Positions 1 to 7,403 of a DNA stretch of 16,223 nt are shown in pieces; position 1 is the stretch's first letter; the number at the start of each line of letters is the position of its first letter. Both the position numbers and the translations under genes were made by a program. The DNA is from an uncultured Eggerthellaceae bacterium (GTDB lineage: Bacteria > Actinomycetota > Coriobacteriia > Coriobacteriales > Eggerthellaceae): contig CAKTVK010000044.1 in the NCBI GenBank assembly GCA_934623455.1, forward strand, positions 1 to 16,223. The letters are read 5' to 3'. The notes under the pieces are model-generated. The model searched no databases and was not told the DNA's origin. It was given only the letters and a program-made list of their open reading frames with translations.

Positions 1-560
1 TACAGGTCGCGAATGAACTGCGCGAATTCGCCAGGCAGCATCTTTCCTGCCGTGTCGCACACCGTGACGGTGGTTGCGCCAGCTTCAATTGCCTGGGCAA
101 TTACCTCTTCCAGGTAATCCATGTCCGAGCGGCCGGCATCAATGGCAACGAATTCCACGTTCTGCGTTTTTTCGGCGCACATCTTAATGGTTTCTACGAT
201 GCTTTCCGCCATGGCAGCGGCTTTTTTGCGGTAGATATACTCAATCTGAGCGGGGCTTACGGATGCCTCGACCTGCAAGCGGGCGTTCTTCGCTTCAGCC
301 AAAGATTTCCAGGTCAGGTCAAGATTTTCGCCGCCCAGCGCTACGGGGACAGCCAACATGCTGTTCTTCGCAATGGAGGCGATCGACTTGATCAACAGGC
401 TATCGGCCTTAGCGCGCTCAATGCCCTCGATTTCAATGACGGAAGCTCCCAGGCGATCGAGCAATTTCGCCGTTTCCAGCTTTTCTTTGAAGGAAAGAGA
501 GAATGCCTTTGAGCGGGCGAACTGTTTCATGGTTACATCGCAGACGCGTACGTCTTTCAT
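1..560 (-). CDS. LeuA/HMGL-like TIM-barrel protein, N-terminal part (cut by window edge)
   Basis: An open frame runs from an ATG at 558-560 off the left edge, giving the first 186 residues. A good ribosome site (AGGAG, 5 nt before ATG) fixes the start. The fold matches the 2-isopropylmalate synthase / homocitrate synthase / HMG-CoA lyase superfamily: the first strand (VRVCDVT), EKLETAKLLDRLGASVIE, a DAGRSD motif where the family has DATRSD, and AGATTVTVCDTAGKMLPGEF where it has AGATTINIPDTVGY-TPEEF. The hallmark DTTLRDGEQ is replaced by DVTMKQFAR, so the Arg and the metal-binding Asp of the catalytic RD pair read Lys-Gln. The HxH metal site would be beyond the window. It follows tig in the same direction but behind a terminator. 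Classical LeuA activity is doubtful; an altered or lost acyl-transfer function is inferred. Confidence 0.7.
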   Translation of the reverse strand, partial: MKDVRVCDVTMKQFARSKAFSLSFKEKLETAKLLDRLGASVIEIEGIERAKADSLLIKSIASIAKNSMLAVPVALGGENLDLTWKSLAEAKNARLQVEASVSPAQIEYIYRKKAAAMAESIVETIKMCAEKTQNVEFVAIDAGRSDMDYLEEVIAQAIEAGATTVTVCDTAGKMLPGEFAQFIRDL

Positions 561-871
561 TTTTTCTCCTTGTTCGTGCCTCTATATGTTCATTTGGTTC
601 TTTCATTTTTGGGTCGTACGTTCGCGGTTTCGCGTTTCGCGCTTTACGTTGCGCGCGCATCGGGCGTTCGCGGTCTGCGCGTCTTTGCGATTCTCGCTCT
701 TGCGTTCTTCTTGTTTTCTGTTCTGCGAAAAAAACGTACGAACCTAGTATTTTACTCTGCTTTCGCCTTTCAGGGCGCGAGCAGCACTTTTACCCCACAA
801 TCAGCGCAATTCGCTGTTTTGAAATTTTCCGCATGCAACCAAAAGGGGCAACGAGCCAAGCAGGGGCAAAC
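561..871. other. Non-coding gap / leader of the LeuA-like gene
   Basis: No gene is supported here. On the minus strand it would be the leader of the LeuA-like gene. It is rich in CG/AA-type words and has an imperfect inverted repeat: 612-625 pairs with 725-744 around a shared CGTACG core (AACGTACG/CGTACGTT plus ACC/GGT and GCG/CGC), enclosing about 100 nt. A TAAAAT box near 750-760 on the minus strand has no acceptable -35 partner. No T-box signature was seen. Confidence 0.35.
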
Positions 872-901
872 AAAAAACCGCCGACCCTCACGGACCGGCG
901 G
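872..901 (-). terminator. Rho-independent terminator of tig
   Basis: Read on the minus strand, the six-base arms CCGCCG (901-896) and CGGCGG (883-878) form a stem that is followed at once by six T residues (877-872). It begins 26 bp after the tig stop codon and separates tig from the LeuA-like gene. Confidence 0.85.
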
Positions 902-927
902 CTTCAATAACCCTTGAAACACGGATG

Positions 928-2256
928 CTATTCGGCAGCTTCCGTAGGAGTTTCCTGGTTGTCTTTCACTGGCTCGTGAATGATTGCATGCTTCACTAAG
1001 TACTTAGCAGCGCACACGCGTTCAGCACTTTCGCGTAACACGAAATTGCGGCCAGTGTCCTCTAACTCCTTGCGTACACGGGAAGGATATTGCGGATTCA
1101 TGTTCTTGCATGCGTCCATAATATCTTCCTCGGAAACAACCAGCTTCTTCTTACGGAATACGGCATCCAGCGCAAAACCGGTAACCAGCTGCTGACGCGT
1201 TTGCATCATCATAAGCATATTGACTTGCTGAGCTCCACCGTTTTCCTCAAGGAATTGATCCCAGGTCATACCCTGCGCGGAGATTTCCTGACGCAAGTTG
1301 TCCTGAATCATCTTGCTGGTGATTTCGTATGCTTCATCGGCAATAGAACCCTGGAAACGGCTGGTCAGTGCCGCAGCAGCCTGACCGCGCAGGGCGTTAT
1401 CGTACTGTTCACGCTGCAGAGCGGTGAACTGGTCTTCCAAGGAGTGACGGAAGTCTTCCAAGCTGCGATACATGGGCATATAGGTCTTAACCCACTCGTC
1501 GTCGATCTCGGGAACCTGCTTTTCCTGCAGCTCCTTTACCTCAACGGTGCAGTGAACGTTCTGCATGACCTCGCCCTTTTCGGGATCCCAGTCGGGAGCC
1601 TCGAACGAGAACGTCTTCGTTTCGCCCGGCTTCATTCCAATAACGGCTTCATCGAATTGCGGAGGCATGTAGCCCTCGCCAGCCGTGTAAGGACGACCCG
1701 GCGTGTTCAAGCCAGCCAGCGGCACGCCATCAACGGCGGCATCGATGGAAATCAAGCAGGTATCGCCCTTGCGCACTTCGTGCTGCTCGGGGGCGGTGCC
1801 GTAACCAGCATACTGTTCAGCAATGCGCTTGATCTGATCATCCACACCCGACAAATCGGGAGTAAACGGCGGGAACGTAAATTCAACGGGGTCATAGGAA
1901 GTCAGCTCGTAAGCAGGCTTCGGGGTAACCGTCATGGTAAACGCAAACTTCTTGCCGCGCTTGAATTCGGTGGTTCCCATAGGCGTGGGCGGGAACAACG
2001 GAATAATGTCTTTCTTGTCCAGAGCCATGGGGGCAATCAGCTCAAGAGCGCGACCTTGAACCATGGAGTCCAGATCAGTGATGCCCAGTTGGTCGCGGCA
2101 TGCCTGCTCGACCGTGATGTCCTTCTGCGGACGCAGACCCATTTGGCTTGCGAACTCCACAGAGGCGGTGTAGAACGCCTTCGAAACGTCTTCTTCGGAG
2201 GCAACGCAATCCAGCAGATACTTGCCACCATCAATTTTCTTCTGAGTTACCTTCAT
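928..2256 (-). CDS. tig: Trigger factor (ribosome-associated chaperone / peptidyl-prolyl isomerase)
   Basis: A 442-residue protein of about the usual family length. Trigger factor binds the ribosome at the exit tunnel and shelters nascent chains in the cytosol. The N-terminal ribosome-binding domain (about 1-115) keeps only a diverged form of the GFRKGK signature: G40-L41-R42-P43-Q44-K45. Residues about 160-245 form the FKBP-like isomerase domain (RKGDTCLISIDAAVDG, then YMPPQFDEAVIGMKPGETKTF). The rest is the helical SurA-like C-terminal domain. The start is supported by GGGGGAGAAG upstream. It stands alone: the clpP/clpX genes that often follow tig are absent and the next gene is LeuA-like. 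Overall sequence is unusually divergent, so a second, more canonical tig elsewhere cannot be excluded. Confidence 0.85.
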   Translation of the reverse strand: MKVTQKKIDGGKYLLDCVASEEDVSKAFYTASVEFASQMGLRPQKDITVEQACRDQLGITDLDSMVQGRALELIAPMALDKKDIIPLFPPTPMGTTEFKRGKKFAFTMTVTPKPAYELTSYDPVEFTFPPFTPDLSGVDDQIKRIAEQYAGYGTAPEQHEVRKGDTCLISIDAAVDGVPLAGLNTPGRPYTAGEGYMPPQFDEAVIGMKPGETKTFSFEAPDWDPEKGEVMQNVHCTVEVKELQEKQVPEIDDEWVKTYMPMYRSLEDFRHSLEDQFTALQREQYDNALRGQAAAALTSRFQGSIADEAYEITSKMIQDNLRQEISAQGMTWDQFLEENGGAQQVNMLMMMQTRQQLVTGFALDAVFRKKKLVVSEEDIMDACKNMNPQYPSRVRKELEDTGRNFVLRESAERVCAAKYLVKHAIIHEPVKDNQETPTEAAE

Positions 2257-2317
2257 GTTTTTGCTTCTCCCCCAAAAATAACTCGTATGCCATTCAACCC
2301 ATTTTTTCCAACTTGGA

Positions 2318-2346
2318 ATTGTAGCTTACCTATTGCAATATGGCAG
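2318..2346 (-). promoter_or_regulatory. Putative tig promoter
   Basis: On the minus strand CTGCCA (2346-2341) and TACAAT (2323-2318) are spaced by 17 bp. Four of six and five of six bases match the sigma-70 consensus. Transcription would start near 2311, giving a leader of about 55 nt before tig. Confidence 0.5.
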
Positions 2347-2399
2347 CATAACATTAAACAAAAGAGCATTTTTTTGGGGAGCGGCGACAGTTTCCGATT

Positions 2400-2430
2400 T
2401 GTTGTCAAATTACCCCACCTTTTGTCAACA
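2400..2430. repeat. 31-bp palindromic repeat, copy 1
   Basis: Ten-base arms (TGTTGTCAAA and TTTGTCAACA, one mismatch) flank an 11-base asymmetric core, TTACCCCACCT. The same 31 bases occur in reverse orientation at 15808-15838 with one change, and there the arms are perfectly complementary. This copy lies about 145 bp upstream of the tig start, between the ribosomal-protein terminator and the tig promoter. Candidate operator, hairpin element or interspersed repeat; nothing in the sequence decides which. Confidence 0.75.
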
Positions 2431-2450
2431 ATTCGTGCGCCGCGCTGCCC

Positions 2451-2504
2451 GCCCGCCTGCTGCTCGGCCGCCCGCCTGCTGCTCGGCCGCCCGCCTGCTG
2501 ATCG
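2451..2504. repeat. 19-bp GC-rich tandem repeat, about 2.8 copies
   Basis: The unit GCCCGCCTGCTGCTCGGCC is present twice without change (2451-2469, 2470-2488) and a third time partially (2489-2504, one mismatch). It lies 20 bp from the 31-bp palindrome. The unit length is not a multiple of three and no gene covers it, so it is probably replication-slippage sequence. Confidence 0.8.
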
Positions 2505-2563
2505 CTCCCTTCACCTGCCCCTTCGCCCGCTGCCTCCCCTCCCCGCATTCGGACTTCGCGCAT

Positions 2564-2594
2564 AAAAAGAGCCCCCTCTGATGAGGAGGCTCTT
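2564..2594 (-). terminator. Rho-independent terminator after rplW
   Basis: Minus-strand arms 2594-2583 and 2578-2567 (AAGAGCCTCCTC with GAGGGGGCTCTT) form a 12-pair stem with one mismatch and a four-base loop, followed by a T run that continues out of the stem (2568-2564). It ends the str-S10 transcription unit about 170 nt after the rplW stop. Confidence 0.85.
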
Positions 2595-2601
2595 GCGAGT
2601 T

Positions 2602-2733
2602 CTCTTTTCGGTGCATCGAGCGAACTGATTCGCCCGACGTGCAACCGATGCACCTTCCCGCGCCGCGCTCCTAGGCGGAGCGATTTGGCGCGGCATTTGG
2701 CCGAATACGCCTTACGCGCGATGAGGCCAAATG
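2602..2733 (-). other. Structured 3' untranslated segment between rplW and its terminator
   Basis: Three successive inverted repeats are packed between the rplW stop and the terminator: CATTTGGCC/GGCCAAATG (2694-2702 with 2725-2733, nine perfect pairs), CGCTCC/GGAGCG (2666-2671 with 2677-2682), and GGTGCATCG/CGATGCACC (2610-2618 with 2646-2654, nine perfect pairs) enclosing a smaller GCGAA/TTCGC hairpin (2620-2624 with 2629-2633). In the rplW mRNA this would be a compact folded region, possibly a 3' stabiliser or a processed small RNA. It does not fold as a tRNA cloverleaf. Confidence 0.5.
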
Positions 2734-2762
2734 AGCACAGCGTCAAGCGTTAAATCACCTGA

Positions 2763-3047
2763 TTAGGCGCCAAAGATCTCAATCTTCTCGCCGGGAGCAA
2801 GCGTAACCATAGCCTTTTTCCAGGTACGGGTCTTGCCCTGAATGCCACGACGCTGCTTCGGCTTCGGCTTCACGTTCAGCGTGTTCACCTTAGTCACCTT
2901 CACGTTGAAGATAGCGGTGATAGCCTGAGCGATTTCCACCTTGTTGGAGGTCTTAGCAACCTCGAACGTGTAGGTGTTCTTCTCCATCATGTCGTAGCTG
3001 TGCTCGGTGATAACCGGGCGAATGATAACCTCGCGAGGATCCTTCAT
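2763..3047 (-). CDS. rplW: 50S ribosomal protein L23
   Basis: A 94-residue protein of normal length that binds 23S rRNA domain III at the exit tunnel, where trigger factor and SRP dock. Recognised from PREVIIRPVITEHSY, the TFEVAKTSNKVEIAQAI stretch and the loop with VNTLNVKPKPKQRRG. Its ATG overlaps the rplD stop by one base (TAATG), with GGAGG inside the end of rplD, implying translational coupling. It is the last gene of the unit here; rplB, which usually follows, is replaced by a terminator and tig. Confidence 0.97.
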   Translation of the reverse strand: MKDPREVIIRPVITEHSYDMMEKNTYTFEVAKTSNKVEIAQAITAIFNVKVTKVNTLNVKPKPKQRRGIQGKTRTWKKAMVTLAPGEKIEIFGA

Positions 3048-3670
3048 TATGCGAGCACCTCCTGAATGCGCTCCAGTGCTTCAGAGGTCACAATGAGCTT
3101 CTTGTTGTCCAAGAAGTCATAGGTGTTCATGAAAGCAACGGGGATAACAGTAACAGACTTGATGTTGCGGAAGGACAAGAATGCGTTGATGTCGTCGTCG
3201 CCGATGAAAACGGTGCTACGGCCTTCAACACCCAAAGCCTTCAGCGCAGCAACAGCAGCCTTGGTAGACGGCTGCTCGAAGTCGAACTTGTCAACAACGA
3301 TAAGCTCACCATCAGCCAGTTTAGCGGACAGCGCAGAGCGCATAGCCAGCTTGATCTCCTTCTTGTTGACCTTTATGTCGTAAGAACGAGGATGCGGGCC
3401 AAACACAATGCCGCCACCGGGCATCTGCGGAGCACGGCTGGTGCCCTGACGAGCGTTGCCGGTGCCCTTCTGACGGAACGGCTTCTTGCCGCCGCCCCTC
3501 ACTTGACCACGAGTAAGGGTATTGCTCGTGCCCTGACGCCAAGAAGCACGCTGTGCGCGTACAACCTGATGCATCACAGGCACGTTCGGCTCAATGCCGA
3601 ACACGGAGTCTGCGAGTTCGGCTGCGCCGGCACCCTGACCCTTCGTGTCTTTGATCTCAATAGTTGCCAT
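3047..3670 (-). CDS. rplD: 50S ribosomal protein L4
   Basis: Protein of 207 residues (uL4 family), which lines the exit tunnel with L22 and in some bacteria represses its own operon. Visible landmarks are the conserved loop GGGKKPFRQKGTGNARQGTS, then FGPHPRSYDIKVNKKEIKLAMRSALSAK, and the C-terminal Rossmann-like part (STVFIGDDDINAFLSFRNI). A TTG two codons upstream also opens the frame, but the GAGGAG site lies 9 nt from the ATG at 3668-3670 and only 3 nt from the TTG, so the ATG (MATIEIKD) is preferred. Confidence 0.96.
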   Translation of the reverse strand: MATIEIKDTKGQGAGAAELADSVFGIEPNVPVMHQVVRAQRASWRQGTSNTLTRGQVRGGGKKPFRQKGTGNARQGTSRAPQMPGGGIVFGPHPRSYDIKVNKKEIKLAMRSALSAKLADGELIVVDKFDFEQPSTKAAVAALKALGVEGRSTVFIGDDDINAFLSFRNIKSVTVIPVAFMNTYDFLDNKKLIVTSEALERIQEVLA

Positions 3671-3699
3671 ATTCAATAGCTCCTCAACTTGCTCGAAAA

Positions 3700-4338
3700 T
3701 TAAGCCATACGGACACGGACAATGCCGTCTTTGCCACCAGGAATGGCGCCCTTGACCAGAATCAGATTCTGCTCTTCGTCAACGCGCACAACCTTCAGGT
3801 TCCTTACCGTAACGGTGTCGCAACCCATGTGGCCCGGAAGGCGAACGCCCTTGAAAACGCGGGACGGCGTTGCGCACTGACCGATAGAACCGGGAGCGCG
3901 ATGGAAGTGTGCACCGTGCCCACCAGGGCCGCCAGCAAAGCCGTAGCGCTTCATAACGCCAGCAAAGCCCTTGCCCTTGGACGTACCCTGAACATCAACC
4001 TTCTTCACATCAGCGAAAGCGGCAACGGTCACGGCATCGCCAATCTTGTAGTCGGCAGCGTTCTCAACGCGAACCTCACGCAGGTAGCGAGTAGGCTCGG
4101 CGCCCTGCTTGGCGAAATGGCCAGCCATGGGCTTGTTCAGGCGGGGAGCACCGGACTGCTTGAAGTAGCGAACTGCGCCAAAGCCCAGCTGAACTGCTTC
4201 GTAGCCATCGGTAGCGGTGGTCTTCACCTGGCAAACCTTGTTAGGCTCAGCCTGGATAACGGTGACAGGGACCAGGTTGTCGTTCTCATCCCAGATCTGG
4301 GTCATGCCGATCTTCTTACCATAAATCGTGTTAATCAT
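3700..4338 (-). CDS. rplC: 50S ribosomal protein L3
   Basis: Protein of 212 residues (uL3), needed for early 50S assembly and reaching the peptidyl transferase centre. It starts MINTIYGKKIGMTQIW and carries the family core GTSKGKGFAGVMKRYGFAGG, then HFHRAPGSIGQCATPSRVF and LPGHMG. The Gln in SIGQ is at the position methylated by PrmB in Escherichia coli; whether it is modified here is unknown. The gene lies 11 bp after rpsJ and 29 bp before rplD, with GGGGG upstream as ribosome site. Confidence 0.97.
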   Translation of the reverse strand: MINTIYGKKIGMTQIWDENDNLVPVTVIQAEPNKVCQVKTTATDGYEAVQLGFGAVRYFKQSGAPRLNKPMAGHFAKQGAEPTRYLREVRVENAADYKIGDAVTVAAFADVKKVDVQGTSKGKGFAGVMKRYGFAGGPGGHGAHFHRAPGSIGQCATPSRVFKGVRLPGHMGCDTVTVRNLKVVRVDEEQNLILVKGAIPGGKDGIVRVRMA

Positions 4339-4349
4339 ATCAGCACCCC

Positions 4350-4658
4350 CTACAGCTTGATCTCAATGTCAACGCCAGCCGGAAGATCGAGACGCATCAG
4401 AGAGTCAACCGTGTTGCTGGTGGGCTCCAGGATGTCAATGAGACGCTTGTGAGTGCGCATCTCGAACTGCTCACGAGAGTCCTTGTTCACATGCGGGGAA
4501 CGGATAACGCAGTACATGTTGCGCTCCGTGGGCAGGGGAATAGGACCGGAAACCTTTGCGCCCGTCTTCTGAGCGGTATCGACAATGAGCTTGGTGGACT
4601 GATCCACAATCTCATGATCGTAGCCCTTAAGGCGGATGCGAATCTTTTGATTAGCCAC
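4350..4658 (-). CDS. rpsJ: 30S ribosomal protein S10 (NusE)
   Basis: A 102-residue protein of standard length, both a head protein of the 30S subunit and the NusE transcription antitermination factor. Landmarks: KIRIRLKGYDHEIVDQS, GPIPLPTERN, SPHVNKDSREQFEMRTHKRLIDI. The start codon is GTG (4656-4658), 8 nt after GGAGG. It begins only 33 bp after the fusA stop, so the S10 genes appear to be joined directly to the str genes, without tuf. Confidence 0.97.
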   Translation of the reverse strand: MANQKIRIRLKGYDHEIVDQSTKLIVDTAQKTGAKVSGPIPLPTERNMYCVIRSPHVNKDSREQFEMRTHKRLIDILEPTSNTVDSLMRLDLPAGVDIEIKL

Positions 4659-4691
4659 TTACCTTACCTCCAATTATAGTGGGCAAACGCC

Positions 4692-6812
4692 TTACGCGTT
4701 CGCACCAGCCTTGCTGATGATTTCTTCCTGAATGTTCTTCGGAACGGCCTCGTAAGAGTCGAACTGCATGGTGTAAGAAGCACGACCCTGCGTACCGGAA
4801 CGAAGATCAGTTGCGTAACCGAACATGTTGCTCAGCGGAACCTTCGCGGAAACGATAGCAGCGTTGCCACGCTTGTCCTGGCCCTGAATCAGGCCACGTC
4901 GCGAGGGAATGTCGCCCATAACGAAGCCGATGTACTCTTCAGGAGTCTCAACTTCAACCGCCATCATCGGCTCCAAGATCACGGGAGCGCCCTTCTTCAA
5001 AGCATCCTTGATAGCCATGGAACCAGCGATCTTGAACGCTGCTTCAGAAGAGTCAACTTCGTGGTAAGAACCGTCGATCAGCTCAACGCGAACATCTTCA
5101 ACCGGGTAACCAGCCAAAACGCCAGAGTTCAAAGCCTCCTGAATACCCTTGTCGATGGAAGGAATGTATTCCTTGGGAACCACGCCGCCAACAATCTTGT
5201 TCTCGAAGGAATAGCCCTCGCCCGGCTCGGTCGGGTACATGTTGATAACAGCATGACCGTACTGACCACGACCACCAGACTGACGAACGAACTTGCCCTC
5301 GGCACCCATAACAGGCTTCGTGGCAGATTCGCGGTAAGCAACCTGGGGTTTACCAACGTTAGCCTCAACCTTGAACTCGCGCAGCAGACGGTCAATGATG
5401 ATTTCCAGGTGCAACTCGCCCATGCCAGCAATGATGGTCTGACCGGTCTCATGGTTGGTGGTCACGCGGAACGTCGGGTCTTCTTCGGCGAGCTTCTGCA
5501 AAGCGATGTCCATCTTGGCCTGCTCAGCCTTGGTCTTGGGCTCAACAGCAATGTCGATAACCGGGTCAGCGAACTGCATGGACTCAAGAATGATAGGTGC
5601 ACCCTCGCTGCACAGCGTGTCACCCGTGCCGGTATCCTTCAAGCCAACAACAGCAACGATGTCGCCCGCGGAGCAGTGGTCAATGTCGATACGCTGGTTG
5701 GAGTGCATCTGCAGCAGACGGCCGATGCGCTCTTTTTTGCCGCCCTTGGTGGCGTTGATCACGTAGCTACCGGAATCCAGCGAGCCAGAATACACACGCA
5801 GGTAGGTCAGCTTGCCCACATACGGGTCGGTCATGATCTTGAATGCCAAAGCAGCAAACGGTGCCTTGGGGTCGGAAGGACGCTCGTCCTCTTCGCCCGT
5901 CTCAGGGTTCGTACCCTTGATGGGGGGAACGTCAACCGGAGAAGGCATGTAGTCAACAACAGCGTCGAGCATTTCCTGAACACCCTTGTTCTTGTAAGCG
6001 GAGCCCACGAAAACAGGGTTGAGCTTGCATGCAATAACGCCCTTGCGGATAGCAGCCTTAATTTCCTCGACGGTAACGTCTTCTTCCATCAGGACTTTTT
6101 CCATCAAGTCGTCGTCGCAGTCGGCGGCAGCATCCAGGAGTTCCTGGTACTTCTCGTCAACCAAGTCAACGAACTCAGCGGGAATCTCGTCCATAGGCTC
6201 GGGGTAGGTCATGCCCTTGTCGTCGGCCTTGAAGTCCCAAGCGGTCTTGGTAACCAGGTCGATAACGCCCCAGAAGTTGTCCTCGGCGCCCATGGGGATC
6301 TGAGCTGCAACAGCGTTAGCGCCCAAGCGATCCTTCATGGTCTGAATCGCGTGGAAGTAGTCAGCGCCCACGCGGTCGTACTTGTTGATGAAGGCGATGC
6401 GAGGAACGCCATAGCGCTCGGCCTGACGCCAAACGGTCTCAGACTGAGGCTGAACGCCAGCAACGGCGTCGAACACGGCAACAGCACCGTCAAGAACGCG
6501 CAGCGAGCGCTCTACTTCAGCGGTGAAGTCAACGTGGCCCGGGGTGTCGATGATCTGGAAGCGGTAGGTCTTACCGTCTGCGGCACCACCCGGGTACTTC
6601 CAAAAGCAGGTGGTAGCAGCGGAAGTAATGGTTACGCCGCGCTCCTGCTCCTGAACCATCCAGTCCATGGTAGCAGCGCCATCATGAACTTCGCCGACCT
6701 TGTGGGTCTTGCCCGTGTAGTACAGGATGCGTTCAGTCGTAGTGGTCTTGCCGGCATCGATGTGGGCCATGATGCCAATATTACGAGTATCTTCAAGCGT
6801 AGTCTTTGCCAT
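4692..6812 (-). CDS. fusA: Elongation factor G
   Basis: A 706-residue translational GTPase that drives tRNA-mRNA translocation and, with RRF, ribosome recycling. The GTP motifs are intact: AHIDAGKT (16-23), switch I RGVTITSAAT, DTPGHVDF, and the NKxD base-recognition motif as NKYD rather than the common NKMD. Domain II follows (VYSGSLDSGSYVIN), then the domain III-V part with GMGELHLEIIIDRL, the GRGQYGHAVI loop and GYPVEDVRVELIDGSYHEVDSSEAAF. Length and motifs are those of the main housekeeping EF-G rather than a FusB/TetM-type paralogue. It follows rpsG by 15 bp; its ribosome site overlaps the rpsG stop (TAAGGCGAG). Confidence 0.98.
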   Translation of the reverse strand: MAKTTLEDTRNIGIMAHIDAGKTTTTERILYYTGKTHKVGEVHDGAATMDWMVQEQERGVTITSAATTCFWKYPGGAADGKTYRFQIIDTPGHVDFTAEVERSLRVLDGAVAVFDAVAGVQPQSETVWRQAERYGVPRIAFINKYDRVGADYFHAIQTMKDRLGANAVAAQIPMGAEDNFWGVIDLVTKTAWDFKADDKGMTYPEPMDEIPAEFVDLVDEKYQELLDAAADCDDDLMEKVLMEEDVTVEEIKAAIRKGVIACKLNPVFVGSAYKNKGVQEMLDAVVDYMPSPVDVPPIKGTNPETGEEDERPSDPKAPFAALAFKIMTDPYVGKLTYLRVYSGSLDSGSYVINATKGGKKERIGRLLQMHSNQRIDIDHCSAGDIVAVVGLKDTGTGDTLCSEGAPIILESMQFADPVIDIAVEPKTKAEQAKMDIALQKLAEEDPTFRVTTNHETGQTIIAGMGELHLEIIIDRLLREFKVEANVGKPQVAYRESATKPVMGAEGKFVRQSGGRGQYGHAVINMYPTEPGEGYSFENKIVGGVVPKEYIPSIDKGIQEALNSGVLAGYPVEDVRVELIDGSYHEVDSSEAAFKIAGSMAIKDALKKGAPVILEPMMAVEVETPEEYIGFVMGDIPSRRGLIQGQDKRGNAAIVSAKVPLSNMFGYATDLRSGTQGRASYTMQFDSYEAVPKNIQEEIISKAGANA

Positions 6813-6827
6813 GTTAAGTCACTCGCC

Positions 6828-7298
6828 TTAGAAACGATAGTGGGAGAATGCACGGTTGGATTCAGCCATCTTGTAGGTGTCTTCGCGCTTCTTCACGGCG
6901 GCACCGGTGTTGTTGGCTGCATCCATGATTTCTGCGGCCAGGCGCTCGATCATGGTGTGCTCTTTACGCTTGCGGGAGTAGTCCACCAACCAGCGGATAG
7001 CCAGCTGAGTAGAACGACGGGAGTTGACCTCCATAGGCACCTGGTAAGTAGCGCCACCAACACGCTTCGGCTTTACTTCCAAGGTGGGGCGAATGTTGTC
7101 CATGGCCTTCTTGAACACGGTCAGGACATCTTCGCCAGTCTTTTCCTCAACGCGATCAAAAGCGCCATACACAATGCGCTCGGCAAGGGACTTCTTGCCA
7201 TCAAGCATAACCTTGTTGATCAGCTGGGAAACAAGACGGTTGTTGTACTTTGCGTCCGGCGTGGTTTCACGACGGACAGCTGCTGCACGACGCGGCAT
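6828..7298 (-). CDS. rpsG: 30S ribosomal protein S7
   Basis: A 156-residue protein of typical length that nucleates assembly of the 30S head and contacts E-site tRNA. Recognised from MPRRAAAVRRE, NNRLVSQLINKVMLDGKKSLAERIVY, GGATYQVPMEV and RWLVDYSRKR, ending in the usual aromatic/basic tail HYRF. GAGAAAGG lies 7 nt before the ATG. The rpsL-rpsG spacer is 105 bp; in E. coli S7 regulates translation at that intercistronic site. Only a small hairpin (7329-7346, GGATG/CATCC) is visible in the spacer. Confidence 0.97.
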   Translation of the reverse strand: MPRRAAAVRRETTPDAKYNNRLVSQLINKVMLDGKKSLAERIVYGAFDRVEEKTGEDVLTVFKKAMDNIRPTLEVKPKRVGGATYQVPMEVNSRRSTQLAIRWLVDYSRKRKEHTMIERLAAEIMDAANNTGAAVKKREDTYKMAESNRAFSHYRF

Positions 7299-7403
7299 AG
7301 TAATACCTTTCTCTCATGCGCGCTTCGGGATGTTTTTCGCATCCATTAGGCCGCTGGAATCATTTGACTCCCTGTTGTAATGCGACCCGCGCGACTTACT
7401 TCA

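Noticed and set aside
433..660. Possible leader peptide or small gene overlapping the LeuA-like start
   Set aside because: It is out of frame with the LeuA-like gene, has no ribosome site, and its composition follows the GC-rich repeats of the leader.
2610..2654. Stem GGTGCATCG/CGATGCACC looked like a tRNA acceptor stem
   Set aside because: Only 45 nt are enclosed and no D, anticodon or T arm with the usual spacing can be drawn.
4673..4678. Perfect TATAAT on the minus strand just before rpsJ
   Set aside because: No -35 at a suitable distance, and transcription would begin at the ribosome site of rpsJ; probably chance AT-richness of the spacer.
5061..7349. A 762-codon open frame on the plus strand antisense to fusA and rpsG
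   Set aside because: It is a shadow of highly biased codon use in fusA; it has no ribosome site or recognisable motif, and fusA and rpsG on the other strand are certain. The same holds for the 491-codon frame antisense to tig and the 262-codon frame antisense to rplC.
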